Position numbers and translations under genes: made by a program. Under the pieces are notes generated by a model. That model saw only the letters and a list, made by a program, of their open reading frames with translations, had not been told where the DNA came from and ran no database searches. A stretch of DNA of 64,000 nt from Sinonovacula constricta (lineage: Eukaryota > Mollusca > Bivalvia > Cardiida > Solecurtidae). This document shows, piece by piece, positions 49,501 to 60,597 of this stretch. Positions within the stretch are counted from its first letter, which is position 1. Every line of letters starts with the position of its first letter. Location: the NCBI GenBank assembly GCA_007844125.1, contig CM017558.1, positions 52,072,834 to 52,136,833 of the forward strand. The letters run 5' to 3'.

Positions 49501-50934
49501 GAAATAATTTTTTTAGCTAACAATCAAATGTCGGTGTATACTATAACGATGTCGAATTTGATGGGGAAAAACGCAAAGATATAAAAAAATAGCCGCGATG
49601 GGAATGAAACACACCTGTGACGGATATTGGTAAGTAGATACCTTAACTATGACGGACATGCGAAGGTAAGAACGAAACCTATGACGTTTTTTGACAGGTT
49701 CAAATTTTTCCTGCTTTCGGTTTTAGATTGACATTAATAATACCTGGGACGGATGTGGGTTGTTGGCCCGGTTACCGGAAGCTGAACCAGGTCTTAGGGG
49801 AGTCATTGGTCTGCTGTAGGCCTTGGCCATAAACTCCTCATGGTAGTGGGTGTCCGGGTGGAGCCCAATAGGTGGAGAGAATCCCTGTGACGTCATTGGT
49901 CTGACAAATGATAACAGGTACGTCACAAACTCATAAAAGTTTTCATCTTAGTCAATACACTGAATTCCTTTTATAAAATTAAGTCCCCATTGCTAAATAT
50001 GTTTCGGTATTCTTACGCTACACGACGCTTTACTACATGGACTACTTCCAGACATAAAGTCTAACTGCAGATATTCGTGCTATTCAACTTCCATTAATAA
50101 GCAATACAAATAATCGACTTATTAATACGCTTACAGAACCCCTAATCCTTTTAAGAAGATTATGTTTGCAGTTAGCAAACATTCGCAGCGAATGGGTAAA
50201 GGAGACCCCTTACATGATAATTTTTTCAAACGAAACCAGCATGTAATTGTTTTTTGTTACACCGCACCTTCACAACTATAATCAAATTGGCGACGACATT
50301 GGTGCAGACCTAAGACATATGTCTGGGTAGAACCACAGGTGCAGCACATGTCATCTGAAAGACCTCCCCCACATGCGCACAAAACAGTTAAGCATTTACA
50401 TTTTAATCATCGTGGGTTGTAACAATGCGAAATGTAGCGACTTGTTTATATATTCATTCCTATTGCTGTTACTAATCAGTTTGTAACATTGATGTATAAT
50501 AACTACAGGCATTTACATCCTATCTTTTTTATATAAAAATAACTTTTTACATAAGTATATTTCATTTGTAACAAACAAAATAGTTTTTAAAAATATTTTA
50601 TATGAAGAACCTTAAATTTACCTTGCCGACTATACTTATTGTTTCCTCTATACGTGAACGTATACTTATTCACTGAACAAGTAATAAAAATCTTGTATAA
50701 TCATGTGAAAATCTTACAAAGGAATATCACAGTGTCTTTATAAATAAAACCCCGGATTAATTTCAATGTAAAATATTATACTTTGCATATACTTCAGTAT
50801 TGTTACCGTGACAACCAACAACCAGGTAGCATGGTCTCACCTGATGGCAGTGGTTTCTAGAGGTTTCTTCAGCGGGTAGTCACGGTTGTACGAGGTCTGA
50901 TACGGACTGAGGAAATTCTGCGAGTGGTCCAAGC
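46294..50934 (-). CDS. Six-exon gene, cilia-type microtubule-associated protein (5' exon missing)
   Basis: Exons in transcript order: 50934-50841, 49900-49744, 49323-49173, 48604-48428, 47178-47017, 46556-46294. Every junction has AG/GT sites and the phases fit without error (94, 157, 151, 177, 162 and 263 bp), giving 334 residues to a TAA. Visible motifs: YQTSYNRDY (about 13-21), IRPMTSQGF and NNPHPSQAFLVWKFPRGG (first half), STYQTDYLGVPQG, TRYGSNKKKQIPACGT, RTTYDRHYN, then a short charged helix-like stretch (VREL, KLGAEALRKYYE), a Pro-rich segment and a C-terminus ending YSPPNLLN. Repeated T-[ST]-Y-x-x-x-Y motifs and NPHP-x(3)-F blocks recall small axonemal or sperm microtubule inner proteins; this is inference and I cannot name an orthologue. 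The first exon must end with one base of a codon. It was not found, and a hAT element (51286-53575) and a satellite (53994-55069) sit upstream, where intron 1 should be. Confidence 0.75.
47017..47178 (-). CDS. Exon 5 of 6 recovered
   Basis: The acceptor ATATGATGGTTTCAG precedes TT-CCG-ACG. It encodes PTASNRHMHIRNRTTYDRHY and a charged segment ending RKYYETSQGD, then one base at donor GTAAGT. Confidence 0.8.
48155..48340 (+). repeat. tRNA-derived SINE, plus-strand relative
   Basis: The head GTCTAGTGGTTATCATGCTG is a tRNA A-box region. A decayed B box follows (GGTTTGAAGATCCGAACCC), then TACTGGTTCTACCCAGGAAG. That last stretch is the same core as in the minus-strand SINEs (GGTGGTTCTACCCAG read on their strand). 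It lies in intron 4-5 of the minus-strand gene. Confidence 0.65.
48428..48604 (-). CDS. Exon 4 of 6 recovered
   Basis: The acceptor TTTTCCCCACCAG precedes GA-TTC-CAG. It encodes FQLRSAYSLPPDWKENIPFT, a Tyr/His-rich middle, and KKKQIPACGT. It ends one base into Ile at donor GTGAGT. Confidence 0.8.
48945..49135. repeat. Intronic dispersed repeat of bivalve type
   Basis: Contains GACATAGTGACCTACTTTTG, TTGACGCCGGACGACGCACG and AGCTCACCTTGAGCACGTTG. Sequence of this kind is, from memory, abundant in oyster, scallop and clam genomes. The element class is unknown. It lies between exons 3 and 4. Confidence 0.5.
49173..49323 (-). CDS. Exon 3 of 6 recovered
   Basis: The acceptor TTTTTGTAG precedes GCG-TTC. 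It encodes AFLVWKFPRGGPKETEG, WAEEVTDDKINQVHKRLCQ and STYQTDYLGVPQ, and ends one base into Gly at donor GTAGGT. The longer ORF over this stretch in another frame (up to 49387) is a shadow. Confidence 0.8.
49744..49900 (-). CDS. Exon 2 of 6 recovered
   Basis: The acceptor TTATCATTTGTCAG precedes A-CCA-ATG. The split codon AG+A gives Arg, so the protein reads ETTAIRPMTSQGFSPP across the junction. It ends NNPHPSQ at donor GTATTA, phase 0. Confidence 0.8.
50245..50400 (-). repeat. tRNA-derived SINE copy 5 (3' part and core)
   Basis: TTGTTTTTTGTTACACCGCA (tail and 3' end on the minus strand), then ATGTCTGGGTAGAACCACAG and GCAGCACATGTCA (core). The head is truncated near 50400. Lies between exons 1 and 2 of the minus-strand gene. 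Confidence 0.6.
50841..50934 (-). CDS. Exon 1 of 6 recovered
   Basis: The acceptor CCATCTAG precedes GC-TTG-GAC. The exon encodes LDHSQNFLSPYQTSYNRDY and PLKKPLETTAI, and ends AG at donor GTGAGA. It needs one upstream base for its first codon. Confidence 0.75.
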
Positions 50935-51700
50935 CTAGATGGGCACGGAAATAGTCATATCTTGAGGTTTTGTGTAGATATATTATTTATAATGTGTATA
51001 TATTATGGTTTTAATGTGTATATAATATATAGAAGTTATAATGTGCGGGTGTGTGTGTATATATTTCAGGCATATTCCACAAAAATCCGATTTATAGTCC
51101 AGTGATAATTATATAATCAACCTAAAAAGACAATTTCCTGTATTTGACTGTACAGATTCAAACTAACTTAGTCCTAATAAGCATTGGACAATTAGGGATT
51201 AAATAAAATAGATACTTAAATCAATATTCTGAAAACGACATTCTGTTATAAGGGTCAGGTATAACCACCTTTGGTAGGTTTTTACTAGGGATGTAAATCG
51301 AATCCCAAAACGATATTCGAATATTCGGAACGTGTATTCGAATCATATTCGAATATTCGGAACGAATTTATATCATAGTGGCATATAACACGGTAATTTT
51401 CCATTACATTCAGTGTGTTTATTCATTGTAAAATGTTTATTTCTGACCACAATTTACATTGCTAGCCTTACTTAATGCAGAAGCGGCGGTAGATTTATGA
51501 TTTTATCATAGCATTTAATTTTAAAACGACGATTTCTTCTTTTTGAAATACAAACGGCAATATTATGAATCCGCCATTATCCTGTTTATAGTGAAGGACC
51601 AGACGGGGCGTTTCTTTACTTGGTTAGTGGTAGTTTGCAAGAAAATACTGTCAGTGAAGAATGCCAGTAAATGCGTAAATAATGTCATTGCTACTTAACA

Positions 51701-51748
<48 letters not shown>

Positions 51749-51749
51749 G
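51701..51749. repeat. (ATT)n microsatellite inside the hAT element
   Basis: Sixteen perfect ATT triplets. Confidence 0.95.
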
Positions 51750-52212
51750 AAACTCTTATAAAAACTATAAAGTAACCAATCAATGTTAAGATGACCTGCA
51801 AAGTCCCGTATAATACATACATTATTAATGAGTCACCTTAAACTTGGGTGTCTTTTTGTTACGTGTTGTACTTCGTGTAATAACCTTTACAATTTAAAGG
51901 CATTTTGTGAAATTGATTACTTATTTGTATAAACATATGACGTATTTAAGGGGCTACTTATCGATTTAATAAAACCATATCATAATTTATTAGATGAAAC
52001 TGTACAACACGTGCAAAATAGCTTACAATTTTAATATTTTACTCTACTAACCGCAAACAATGTATAACAACAAACAGTAAATTATGTTTTGTGAACTAAT
52101 CTTATAAAATACATTAATGATTAAAGGCGGCATTTTCTAAAGGACAAAATTCCGGTGATACTGGATCGACTGTAAGACAATTAGGCAAAACCACGAAGGT
52201 TTTATGAAAGAA

Positions 52213-52635
52213 AATCGCTCAAGTGTACAGCCAATTAATGGTCTTGATTGGTTGGTGGTCGGATTGATGTTTAATTGTGATTGGCTGATATCGCTAAGGG
52301 CGTTAATCCGAAGCCATAACATGTCAATAAGAGACATTTAGTTACCAGTACACAATCGCTCAAGTGTACAGCCAATTAACGGTCTTGATTGGTTGGTGGT
52401 CTGATTGATGTTTAATTGTGATTGGCTGATATCGCTAAGAGCGTTAATCCGAAGCCATAACATGTCAATTAGAGACATTTAGTTACCAATACACAATCGC
52501 TCAAGTGTACAGCCAATTAACGGTCTTGATTGGTTGGTGGTCGGATTGATGTTTAATTGTGATTGGCTGATATCGCTAAGGGCGTTAATTCGATGCCATA
52601 ACATGTAAATTAGAGACATTTAGTTACCAATACAC
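52213..52635. repeat. Three 141-bp tandem repeats rich in CCAAT boxes, inside the hAT element
   Basis: Units start at 52213, 52354 and 52495 with AATCGCTCAAGTGTACAGCC. Each contains one CCAAT and at least three ATTGG words (CCAATTAA, GATTGGTTGG, GATTGGCTGA). Units are over 95% identical by eye. Tandem CCAAT boxes upstream of a TATA box suggest promoter or enhancer use. Confidence 0.9.
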
Positions 52636-52776
52636 AAGTGACAATTACGAACCTGCTCGCCATATGCCTATGGGTGAAAGGCGAACGTAAACAAAACCAT
52701 TTGATGACGATAATTACTGCGATTGGCTAGTGTCAAGATTACCTGACTGTTGATAAATTGATGAAGTACCAACTAG

Positions 52777-53098
52777 TATATATATAAAGAATGATTAAAA
52801 TTGTAAGCTCGTGAGTTTTAAGTGTGTTAAGTAAACCTATGACGAACAATTAAAAAAGTCTGTAGATTTACATTTTTGTTATTCGGAGAGAACGAAGCAA
52901 AAACAAAGAACAGAAAATCGCGGTGACAAAAAATAACAGATGTCGCGCTATTATATAGGAATAAAATAACAAGTATGAAGTAGAGTGACAAAAAAAAGAA
53001 AGTGTTTGCAATTAAAGTTTGTTTGACAGTGATCTAGTTGTGCTTTTCAAAAAGGAAAAGACGTTCTCAGCTTCTGGTGGACTATTATCAGTAAGTAT
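52777..53098 (+). promoter_or_regulatory. TATA box, putative leader exon and splice donor in the hAT element
   Basis: TATATATATAAAG at 52777-52788 follows the CCAAT repeats by about 140 bases. About 300 bases later comes a consensus donor (TTATCA then GTAAGTATAG, GT at 53091). No ORF lies between, so it would be a non-coding first exon. It probably remains from an autonomous parent whose coding part was deleted. It points away from the host gene. Confidence 0.5.
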
Positions 53099-53993
53099 AG
53101 CCTTATATAATGTAGTTATTACACACTATCCCGACCGAAGCTGGGTAGAGTCAGTGTTACGTAATTGCTGTAGCTAATTGCCGCAGCATTGAACTGACAT
53201 GTGTGTTTATTGTACGTTGGCAACTGTTTCCACAGCTGTATCGTGATGTGGTTGATGTGACTAGGTCTAAGTGGGAGAGGGGGCAGAGAAGGAGCTGTGC
53301 GCGGTAAGGTGATTTCATGCTGTTAACCAGATGGCAATTCGTTATCAGGAGACATGATCCACCCCCTCTCTCTTAGAGCGAACGCGATTACATATCGCTA
53401 GCGTCTTAAGACGCTGGAGACACTACGATCAACTAAAGAAATGTCTTTTCAATGTTCCTTCGAAATTAACAAAAGCGGAATAAAAATTATAAAATATTCG
53501 AATCCCAAAATCTCTATTCGAATAGCGACTTGATATTCGAATATTCGAATATTCGAATATTCGTTAACATCCCTAGTTTTTACACATCTGTAGATAGATG
53601 CGTATTGCAACATAAATTATACCCTTTCAAGAAGCTTTCCGAAAGATTTTTTTCAGTTAAGTATACTTGTATTATACATATAACAAAGTAATATCGAGCA
53701 GAAAAGTGTTGGGTTCGTCAGACGCAATCAGATGTAGTGAAAAACGGATGCACAGATGAATCAATGTATAAATAAATGACTGATATCAATGCATTGATGA
53801 ATGATTGTATAAGTAGATTGGGATGAATGCATTTATACATCATAAGGATGGATTCATAAATTGTTTGATTGAATAAATGTATTTACAATTTGATTAATTA
53901 ATGAATTAATCAATGCATGCGCTTTTTCGTGTTGGAAAGAAGGAATACAATTTTCAAAGTTGATTTTTTTCCGATTTCATGCGTATCAGCAAT

Positions 53994-55069
53994 ACACTGG
54001 AAATGTGCTGAAAAGCGGACTTTATGCACAGATGACACCAGATTGCAGGGACACTGGAATGTGCTGAAAAGCGGACTTTATGCACAGATGACACCAGATT
54101 GCAGGGACACTGGAATGTGCTGAAAAGCGGACTTTATGCACAGATGACACCAGATTGCAGGGACACTGGAAATGTGCTGAAAAGCGGACTTTTTGCACAG
54201 ATGACACCAGATTGCAGGGACACTGGAATGTGCTGAAAAGCTGACTTTATGCACAGATGACACCAGATTGCAGGGACACTGGAAATGTGCTGAAAAGCGG
54301 ACTTTATGCACAGATGACACCAGATTGCAGCGACACTGGAAATGTGCTGAAAAGCGGACTTTATGCACAGATGACACCAGATTGCAGGGACACTGGAATG
54401 TGCTGAAAAGCGGACTTTTTGCACAGATGACACCAGATTGCAGGGACACTGGAATGTGCTGAAAAGCGGACCTTTTGCACAGATGACACCAGATTGCAGG
54501 GACACTGGAATGTGCTGAAAAGCGGACTTTATGCACAGATGACACCAGATTGCAGGGACACTGAAATGTGCTAAAAAGCGGACCTTTTGCACAGATGACA
54601 CCAGATTGCAGGGACACTGGAATGTGCTGAAAAGCGGACTTTATGCACAGATGACACCAGATTGCAGGGACACTGGAAATGTGCTGAAAAGCGGACTTTA
54701 TGCACAGATTACACCAGATTGCAGCGACACTGGAAATGTGCTGAAAAGCGGACTTTTTGCACAGATGACACCAGATTGCAGCGACACTGGATATGTGCTG
54801 AAAAGCGGACTTTTTGCACAGATGACACCAGATTGCAGGGACACTGGAAATGTGCTGAAAAGCGGACTTTATGCACAGATTACACCAGATTGCAGTGACA
54901 CTGGAAATGTGCTGAAAAGCGGACTTTTTGCACAGATGACACCAGATTGCAGCGACACTGGAAATGTGCTGAAAAGCGGACTTTTTACACAGATGACACC
55001 AGATTGCAGGGACACTGGAATGTGCTGAAAAGCGGACTTTATGCACAGATGACACCAGATTGCAGCGAC
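53994..55069. repeat. 56/57-bp minisatellite, 19 copies
   Basis: Unit GGAATGTGCTGAAAAGCGGA-CTTTATGCACAGATGACACC-AGATTGCAGGGACACT, alternating between 56 and 57 bases (TGGAATG or TGGAAATG). Variants TTTTGCAC/TTATGCAC and CAGGGACAC/CAGCGACAC are shuffled among units, pointing to unequal exchange. ORFs of up to 325 codons on the minus strand arise because the unit is open in most frames. It is not a gene. Confidence 0.95.
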
Positions 55070-55563
55070 GTCTTGATTATGTACACTTGGTTACTATGTT
55101 TCAACGTCACTTTAGTCTAAGAAGACACATATCTCTCTGTTGAACGGGGTACACACGTATGATAGTTCTCAAACATTTGTTGCAGTGTCGTACGTATTAA
55201 TCATATAATACAGCGTAGCGAAACTTCGGTTCACAAGTATGACCTTATAATGCATTATATTTGATTCCTCAACATTTGGGTAAGTGTAACAATGCAACGC
55301 TCTTTAAGGTCAAAGGCTGTTCATGAAAAGGCTGGCGTACTATGAGGTCACATCCTAATGTGATTTTGACCCCAAGGTGCATTCACACAATAAACTATTG
55401 TGACCTACAATGCCAATTAAATATTGCAGGCACGACATTGGGCCAATACTTGAAATACTTTTATTGACATAATGTTCAAATTGATCCGGTTTGCTTGAAT
55501 AGGTAGAATGTGTGTAAACATGAATGTTTTGTGGGGGTTTAACTCCAAACTTGCTTAGCACGA

Positions 55564-55655
55564 ATTGATCAAGCAAATAATGTAGATCCTAATCAGTTAC
55601 CTCTCGCTGGAAGCTGTTTGATCGGGAGCTGCACTATTTACTGCAATATCTCCGC
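55564..55655. repeat. Foldback repeat copy
   Basis: AAGCAAATAATGTAGATCCT begins the left arm. TTTGATCGGGAGCTGCACTA and TTTACTGC form the right arm around a CTCTCGCTGGAAG centre. Confidence 0.6.
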
Positions 55656-58600
55656 AATATGTCCTTTTACCTTTGCAAACAAGTGTTGACTATTAAGTTA
55701 TAACTCGTGCATTTTTACTAAGTTATTGACAAATGCAGCAGCATAAGAGCTTTCATTCAGTTAGTAAGGTAGACACGTGTGCCACTGCTTTAAACACTGG
55801 AGGTTACGTTAAATCTTTGTTCACTAATTGCAATTGGGCGATCCATCTTACAGAGAATGTGACTCGACGGACATTTATAGGTCCTTTACACTTATAACAA
55901 AAGAGGGCTTGAGAATTACTACACAAAGAAACTAAAACAATTAATAATGAAGTGACAAACCGGTGTGTTAGATATGAGTGTTTCTTGACAAAAACATCAC
56001 AATTCTTATTCTTATTCTAGTACATGTCTTGGTACATACGGTAACAAAACAGGTTACACACATTTTGTATAGGAAGTCTTCTTAATAAGCAAAGATCAGT
56101 TAAAATATAAACAACTTTTACTTAATGTATATGTTGATTGTATTTTAAAGCATAGTTAGAGCAGTCTGATACCTTTACACTTAATTGTGGTAGTTAAATA
56201 GGATAAAATAAAAAGTTCAGATTTTAAAAGAGCGTGCATTAAAACCATATCCGGAAGTGTACCTCGTTGTTTCTTCTTACTATTTGTATTTTCAGAAACA
56301 TGTCTGGAACTAAATGAATTCATTTATACGTCCCTGTTATCACGCTACCAAAGCATTCAGTTATTTAAAAATAACTTAGTATACGAACATGTCTGGGGTA
56401 AAATTAGAATTAGGATTGAGTCGAGGTTCTTTGTAATGTTGCGCGAGGACAAATCCATAGTGGATCTATCACAAATACATATCAAATAGAGAAAAACCAG
56501 TCGAAAGTTGTATTAGCATAGCTGATATGAACAGAATGCCTGTAACGTGAGTTGGTCTGTACAATATGTACAATATGTGATTTATCATGACTTACCCCCC
56601 ATCCCACCTGGTTACTCTGACCTTTATCCTGCTGAGCAGTAATTGATTTGGCTTAAGTAAAAACATTTAATTAAAGATTCAGATCAGTCATCTAGCGATG
56701 GAAGCTGTCTGATCATGACCTACACTATCTGCTGTCCCTGTTCACTGATGCATGAAATGGTTAGCATCTATTTCAGCAGTGGTAATTAACAAATGTGTCA
56801 GTCTACAGAGTAACAGTCTTCCTTTCCTGTCCAGCCTGTACAATACACCTGTTACGCGGGTTGATTAGAAAGTCCGACGTGACGTTGATATATTACCAAA
56901 TAATTTACATAGATAAGCCACCTCCATCAAACTGTTTGTGACCCTTTCCCAACCTAGTAAGTGTCCTTTACGGCATAGACTTGGATTAAACAAATAAATC
57001 CCACGGCGACAATGTCGTAAAGACTAAAAAAAGACTTGTTTTATATTGTTGTTATCTTGTCAAGTTATTAAACTCGGGAGAAGAGAGAACATGTTTAAAT
57101 GTTAGACAGTTCCAAATATTTATGGCTCTAAACCTGAATGTACCTTAGTTGTCTCTTAGTTGTCCCGTTATGACTAATCAAGAATACCTCACATGATTCG
57201 CGACGTTAACAACGAAGAAGAAAAGAGAACGAATATATTTCTTTTCCCCTATACAAAGATATAGATATATACATAGCTGTTTCAAGAGAAAAGAAATACA
57301 GTGTGGCAGTTAGACACGTTACAAATTTAAATGACCTTAGACCTAAACCATTTGTCATCACGTTGGCTTAATCAAGTTTATCTCACAAGCAGTAAAATCA
57401 ATAATTCGAATCAAAATAATACTAAATATCCGTCTTTGCACAACCATGATAATATTACAACATACTTGTATCTGTTAAGCGGTTAAGCAATGATATGCAA
57501 TTAATCGAAATTTGATAACAACATATATTCAGTAAAGATGGAGATATTAATACTAATCAATCCACATACATTTTCTATCGCATAGAAACATCTTAAAACA
57601 TTTGCTTAATAGTAAAGAGAGTAGAAATACAACAGTAACAGAAGCATTCGTTGAAATTAAAAAAAATAACCGTTTAACAGCATAATCTCTTCGTCCATGT
57701 TTAATTTTGTAGTCTCTAAATTATTACAATAAAATCATCCATCAATGCTAGATGGTAATAACATTTCATACATATCTAGCAGACCAAGAAGACGGAAAAC
57801 CAATCAGCTGGGATAAAACCAATGGCCAGTAAACTCAGTCCCCACATATTCCACGGATAATGTTGAAAAAGATTTAAGCGCTTGCGAATGAAAGGGCAAA
57901 AGTATAAGAAAGAACCGGAAAGAATACGTTTTGATGTAGAAATAAATCTATCCTGCGAATTCCACATCATTTTAATGTACTTCTACTGTTATAGTTATAT
58001 AAATAAAACAATACACATTCAAATAAAAATTGGGGGTGGTGGAGGGCAAGAGTGGTACATTAAATGTCATATTCTCATCTGCAAGAGAATTCCTTTATCC
58101 GGGGACGATGTAATTGCAAGTATCCATCAACATTTAAACAATGATGAAATGTTTAAAAAAGAAATTCACAAAAAAACTGTTTCGATTAAATAAAGAGCAA
58201 CGATATCCACTTCCATCAATGACAATGTCTAAACAACGCCGGATTACAAGAGAGTGGAAAGGCAACTCAATTAAAATAATGAATATAAATAAAATCATAC
58301 TATATTATTAGAATCCATGTCCACTGACATCTAGCATCCATGTTCTTAATTGCATTTGTTTAAACACAAATGACAACACATTCAATTCGCATGGTAAAAT
58401 CAAATCAGCTTGAAGGAAATCATTACCTACGACAAAAGTTTTCTTATAACCACTTGAATGATTTGAACACATGAAGAAGATGAGACAATTAAATAAAAGC
58501 AATGGAAAAGCAAAAGTCCAAGTTAAAAGCAAAGTTAACCTTGCAGATTCCGCATTTTTATGGTATATTCCTTTTGTCACTTAGTGTACAGATCGAATTG

Positions 58601-60365
58601 TCAGTCAATGCAACACCAGACAAGCATCCCATATCTATCCTGTGGACGCCCAACGGTAACTGACACTGAAGTGCTGAACAATCGAGATAAAATAATTAAA
58701 TATTCAAATAAAATCTGGTGGGTTGGTTTCAATGGCCAATGGCAATCAACTTCCAAATCCTCTATTACGCTGGACCACTATACAATCCATTACCAAACCT
58801 CAAGTGTTTAATTACTGAAATGGTGTATTTGTACTGTGCGAGGCTTTTAAAAGGGCTATACATGTTCAACGTTGCTCCATTTGGAAAGCTGACTAGGAAA
58901 TATCCGAAATGAAAGCACATATCAATTACAGAACATGTACCAGTACAGAACAATTAGTAACAAGGTATCAATTTAAAACTACAGAGTTTGCGTTTTTATT
59001 CATAGTTTTAATTAGTTTAAGAATGGACTATTTGCCGATCAGAGTGGTGCTGTTATATTGCTACTGTACCGCAAATAAAGTTTGTAATCGAATGTGAAGT
59101 GGGGTGAGGGGGGCAAATACATTGTTCACATAATCAAACATTTCCATTTAGCGTGTAGCAGTTACTTTGAGAACTGTGACTATAATTATAAAAGAATAAT
59201 CAGAGAAAATATAATTTAAAACAACCCTGTGGGCTTTAAAAGCCAACTGAAACAGAATGTGTTGTTTTCTAATTTTAAACAATGAAATGTTTATTCAAAA
59301 ATGGTCTGTAGGTAAAAAAAGTTGGGAACAACTTAGAAAATAACACTGTTTAAGCTTATCATTAAATAAGGCAAATATTAGGACAGAAAAATATTCATTT
59401 TATTTGCAACACGGTTGTTCTATTGTTAAAGTTTGTACATTGTGTTCAGTAATATCCTCTGACACAGAACATATTTTCTTACTTGGTATATTTCAACTGT
59501 TTCACACAGGCTTAATCAGCTTCTATTTATACTAGTACAACCTGCCAAAGACTGAAAGAAACAGTCGAAATAGACTGAGTTACAATATATATTCTGTGTT
59601 AAAGGACAAACAAAATCGTTTTGCTGTGTACTAGAGGCGAAATACTTGTTTAATTTCGTATTAGCTAATTGTACAGGAAACATTTGCCTGGCAAACGATA
59701 TATACCTTCCGTTGTAAATGTACATTTTACTTCATCGGATCAGGAATAGATCAAACTCACATTGTAAAAAAGAACTAACATAACAAAATGACGTGTGAAA
59801 CCTACACCTACTGAGGTTCATTTACTCGCTGGAATATTCATCAATTGAGATAAATCCAACATGCATTTATCAGAAGAGAAAAAAAGCCAGGACTTAATCT
59901 TACGTTTACACCATAGTTACACCGTAGTTACCTATGCACTGAACACTGCAAAACATAAAATTGACGTGCATAAACAATTTATCCAGTCATGACAAGTCAT
60001 GAGCATTCTTTTATGTCCAGATTAACATTGTGTGTAGCGTCACACTGGAGGAAATGGCATACAATCATGTCATCAATAATTATAGCATCTTAACGTGCAT
60101 GAAGTAATATTACGACAAGTATGCTAAAGCTATAAACATATAATCGTATATAACATGAAACTAAGTTTAGCTTTTTGAAATTGTTGTAAAAAGTATAGGC
60201 AACCTTGATATGGATAGTGAGATATTAGCCTGCTGCATGTAGTAACACCCGGAGAATTGTCGACAGGGCCATCTATGCATATCAAAATCAAATTGATGAA
60301 ATCAATATTATATTATAAATAATATATAACCACTGCATGTATCCGTAATAAACCAATCGGTTTCG
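55656..60365. other. AT-rich non-coding stretch, no supported gene
   Basis: Apart from the foldback copy at 56.7 kb, nothing was recognised. ORFs at 57776-58193, 58308-58953 and 59516-59725 lack codon-like composition and splice context. The missing 5' exon of the minus-strand gene may be here. Confidence 0.45.
56668..56740. repeat. Foldback repeat copy
   Basis: AAAGATTCAGATCAGTCATC, a GATGGAAGCTG centre like that of the 55.6 kb copy, then CTGATCATGACCTACACTAT and CTGCTG. Confidence 0.55.
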
Positions 60366-60369
60366 TATA

Positions 60370-60597
60370 TCACTTGGTGCCTTGGTTACCGGAAGTTGTT
60401 ATTAACAGCAGCCATAACAGCGACAACATCAATACCAGTATCTTAGTTACAACATCATTGTCAAGAGGAAGTGGGCTTAGCATGCTGTATCGTGAACTTT
60501 CTTTAGGTTTGATGCTGCTTATAAATGACATGGCTGTATAGCTGAGTTTCGTTCTAGATTCATTGGCGATTAAGTACAAGCTGTCGCTTGAAAATGG
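60370..60597 (-). CDS. Possible last exon with C-terminal membrane anchor
   Basis: A minus-strand open frame follows a possible acceptor (ACCATTTTCAAG, or CGACAG a few bases on) and reads SDSLYLIANESRTKLSYTAM, a Ser/Lys/Pro-rich middle, and VVTKILVLMLSLLWLLLITT before a short tail and stop. A balanced polar segment followed by one 18-residue hydrophobic helix near the end looks like the tail of a C-terminally anchored protein. No upstream exon or poly(A) signal was found and there is no ATG in the right place. Could be chance. Confidence 0.25.
   Translation of the reverse strand, partial: PFSSDSLYLIANESRTKLSYTAMSFISSIKPKESSRYSMLSPLPLDNDVVTKILVLMLSLLWLLLITTSGNQGTK

Larger units (their letters stand above)
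51286..53575 (+). mobile_element. hAT-type non-autonomous transposon, 2,290 bp, intact target duplication
   Basis: Begins TAGGGATGTAAATCGAATCC and ends, as reverse complement, TAGGGATGTTAACGAATATT. Both termini are followed inwards by clusters of ATTCGAAT, which look like subterminal transposase-binding sites. An 8-bp direct duplication GTTTTTAC flanks it exactly (51278-51285 and 53576-53583), the hallmark of hAT insertion. No transposase ORF is present. The interior holds an (ATT)n run, three 141-bp repeats, a TATA box and a splice donor, listed separately. The perfect duplication suggests recent insertion. It lies upstream of the first recovered exon of the minus-strand gene. Confidence 0.9.

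Noticed and set aside
54078..55055. 325-codon minus-strand ORF (and plus-strand ORFs of 64-140 codons)
   Set aside because: Entirely inside the 56/57-bp satellite; the protein is a read-through of repeats in shifting frames.
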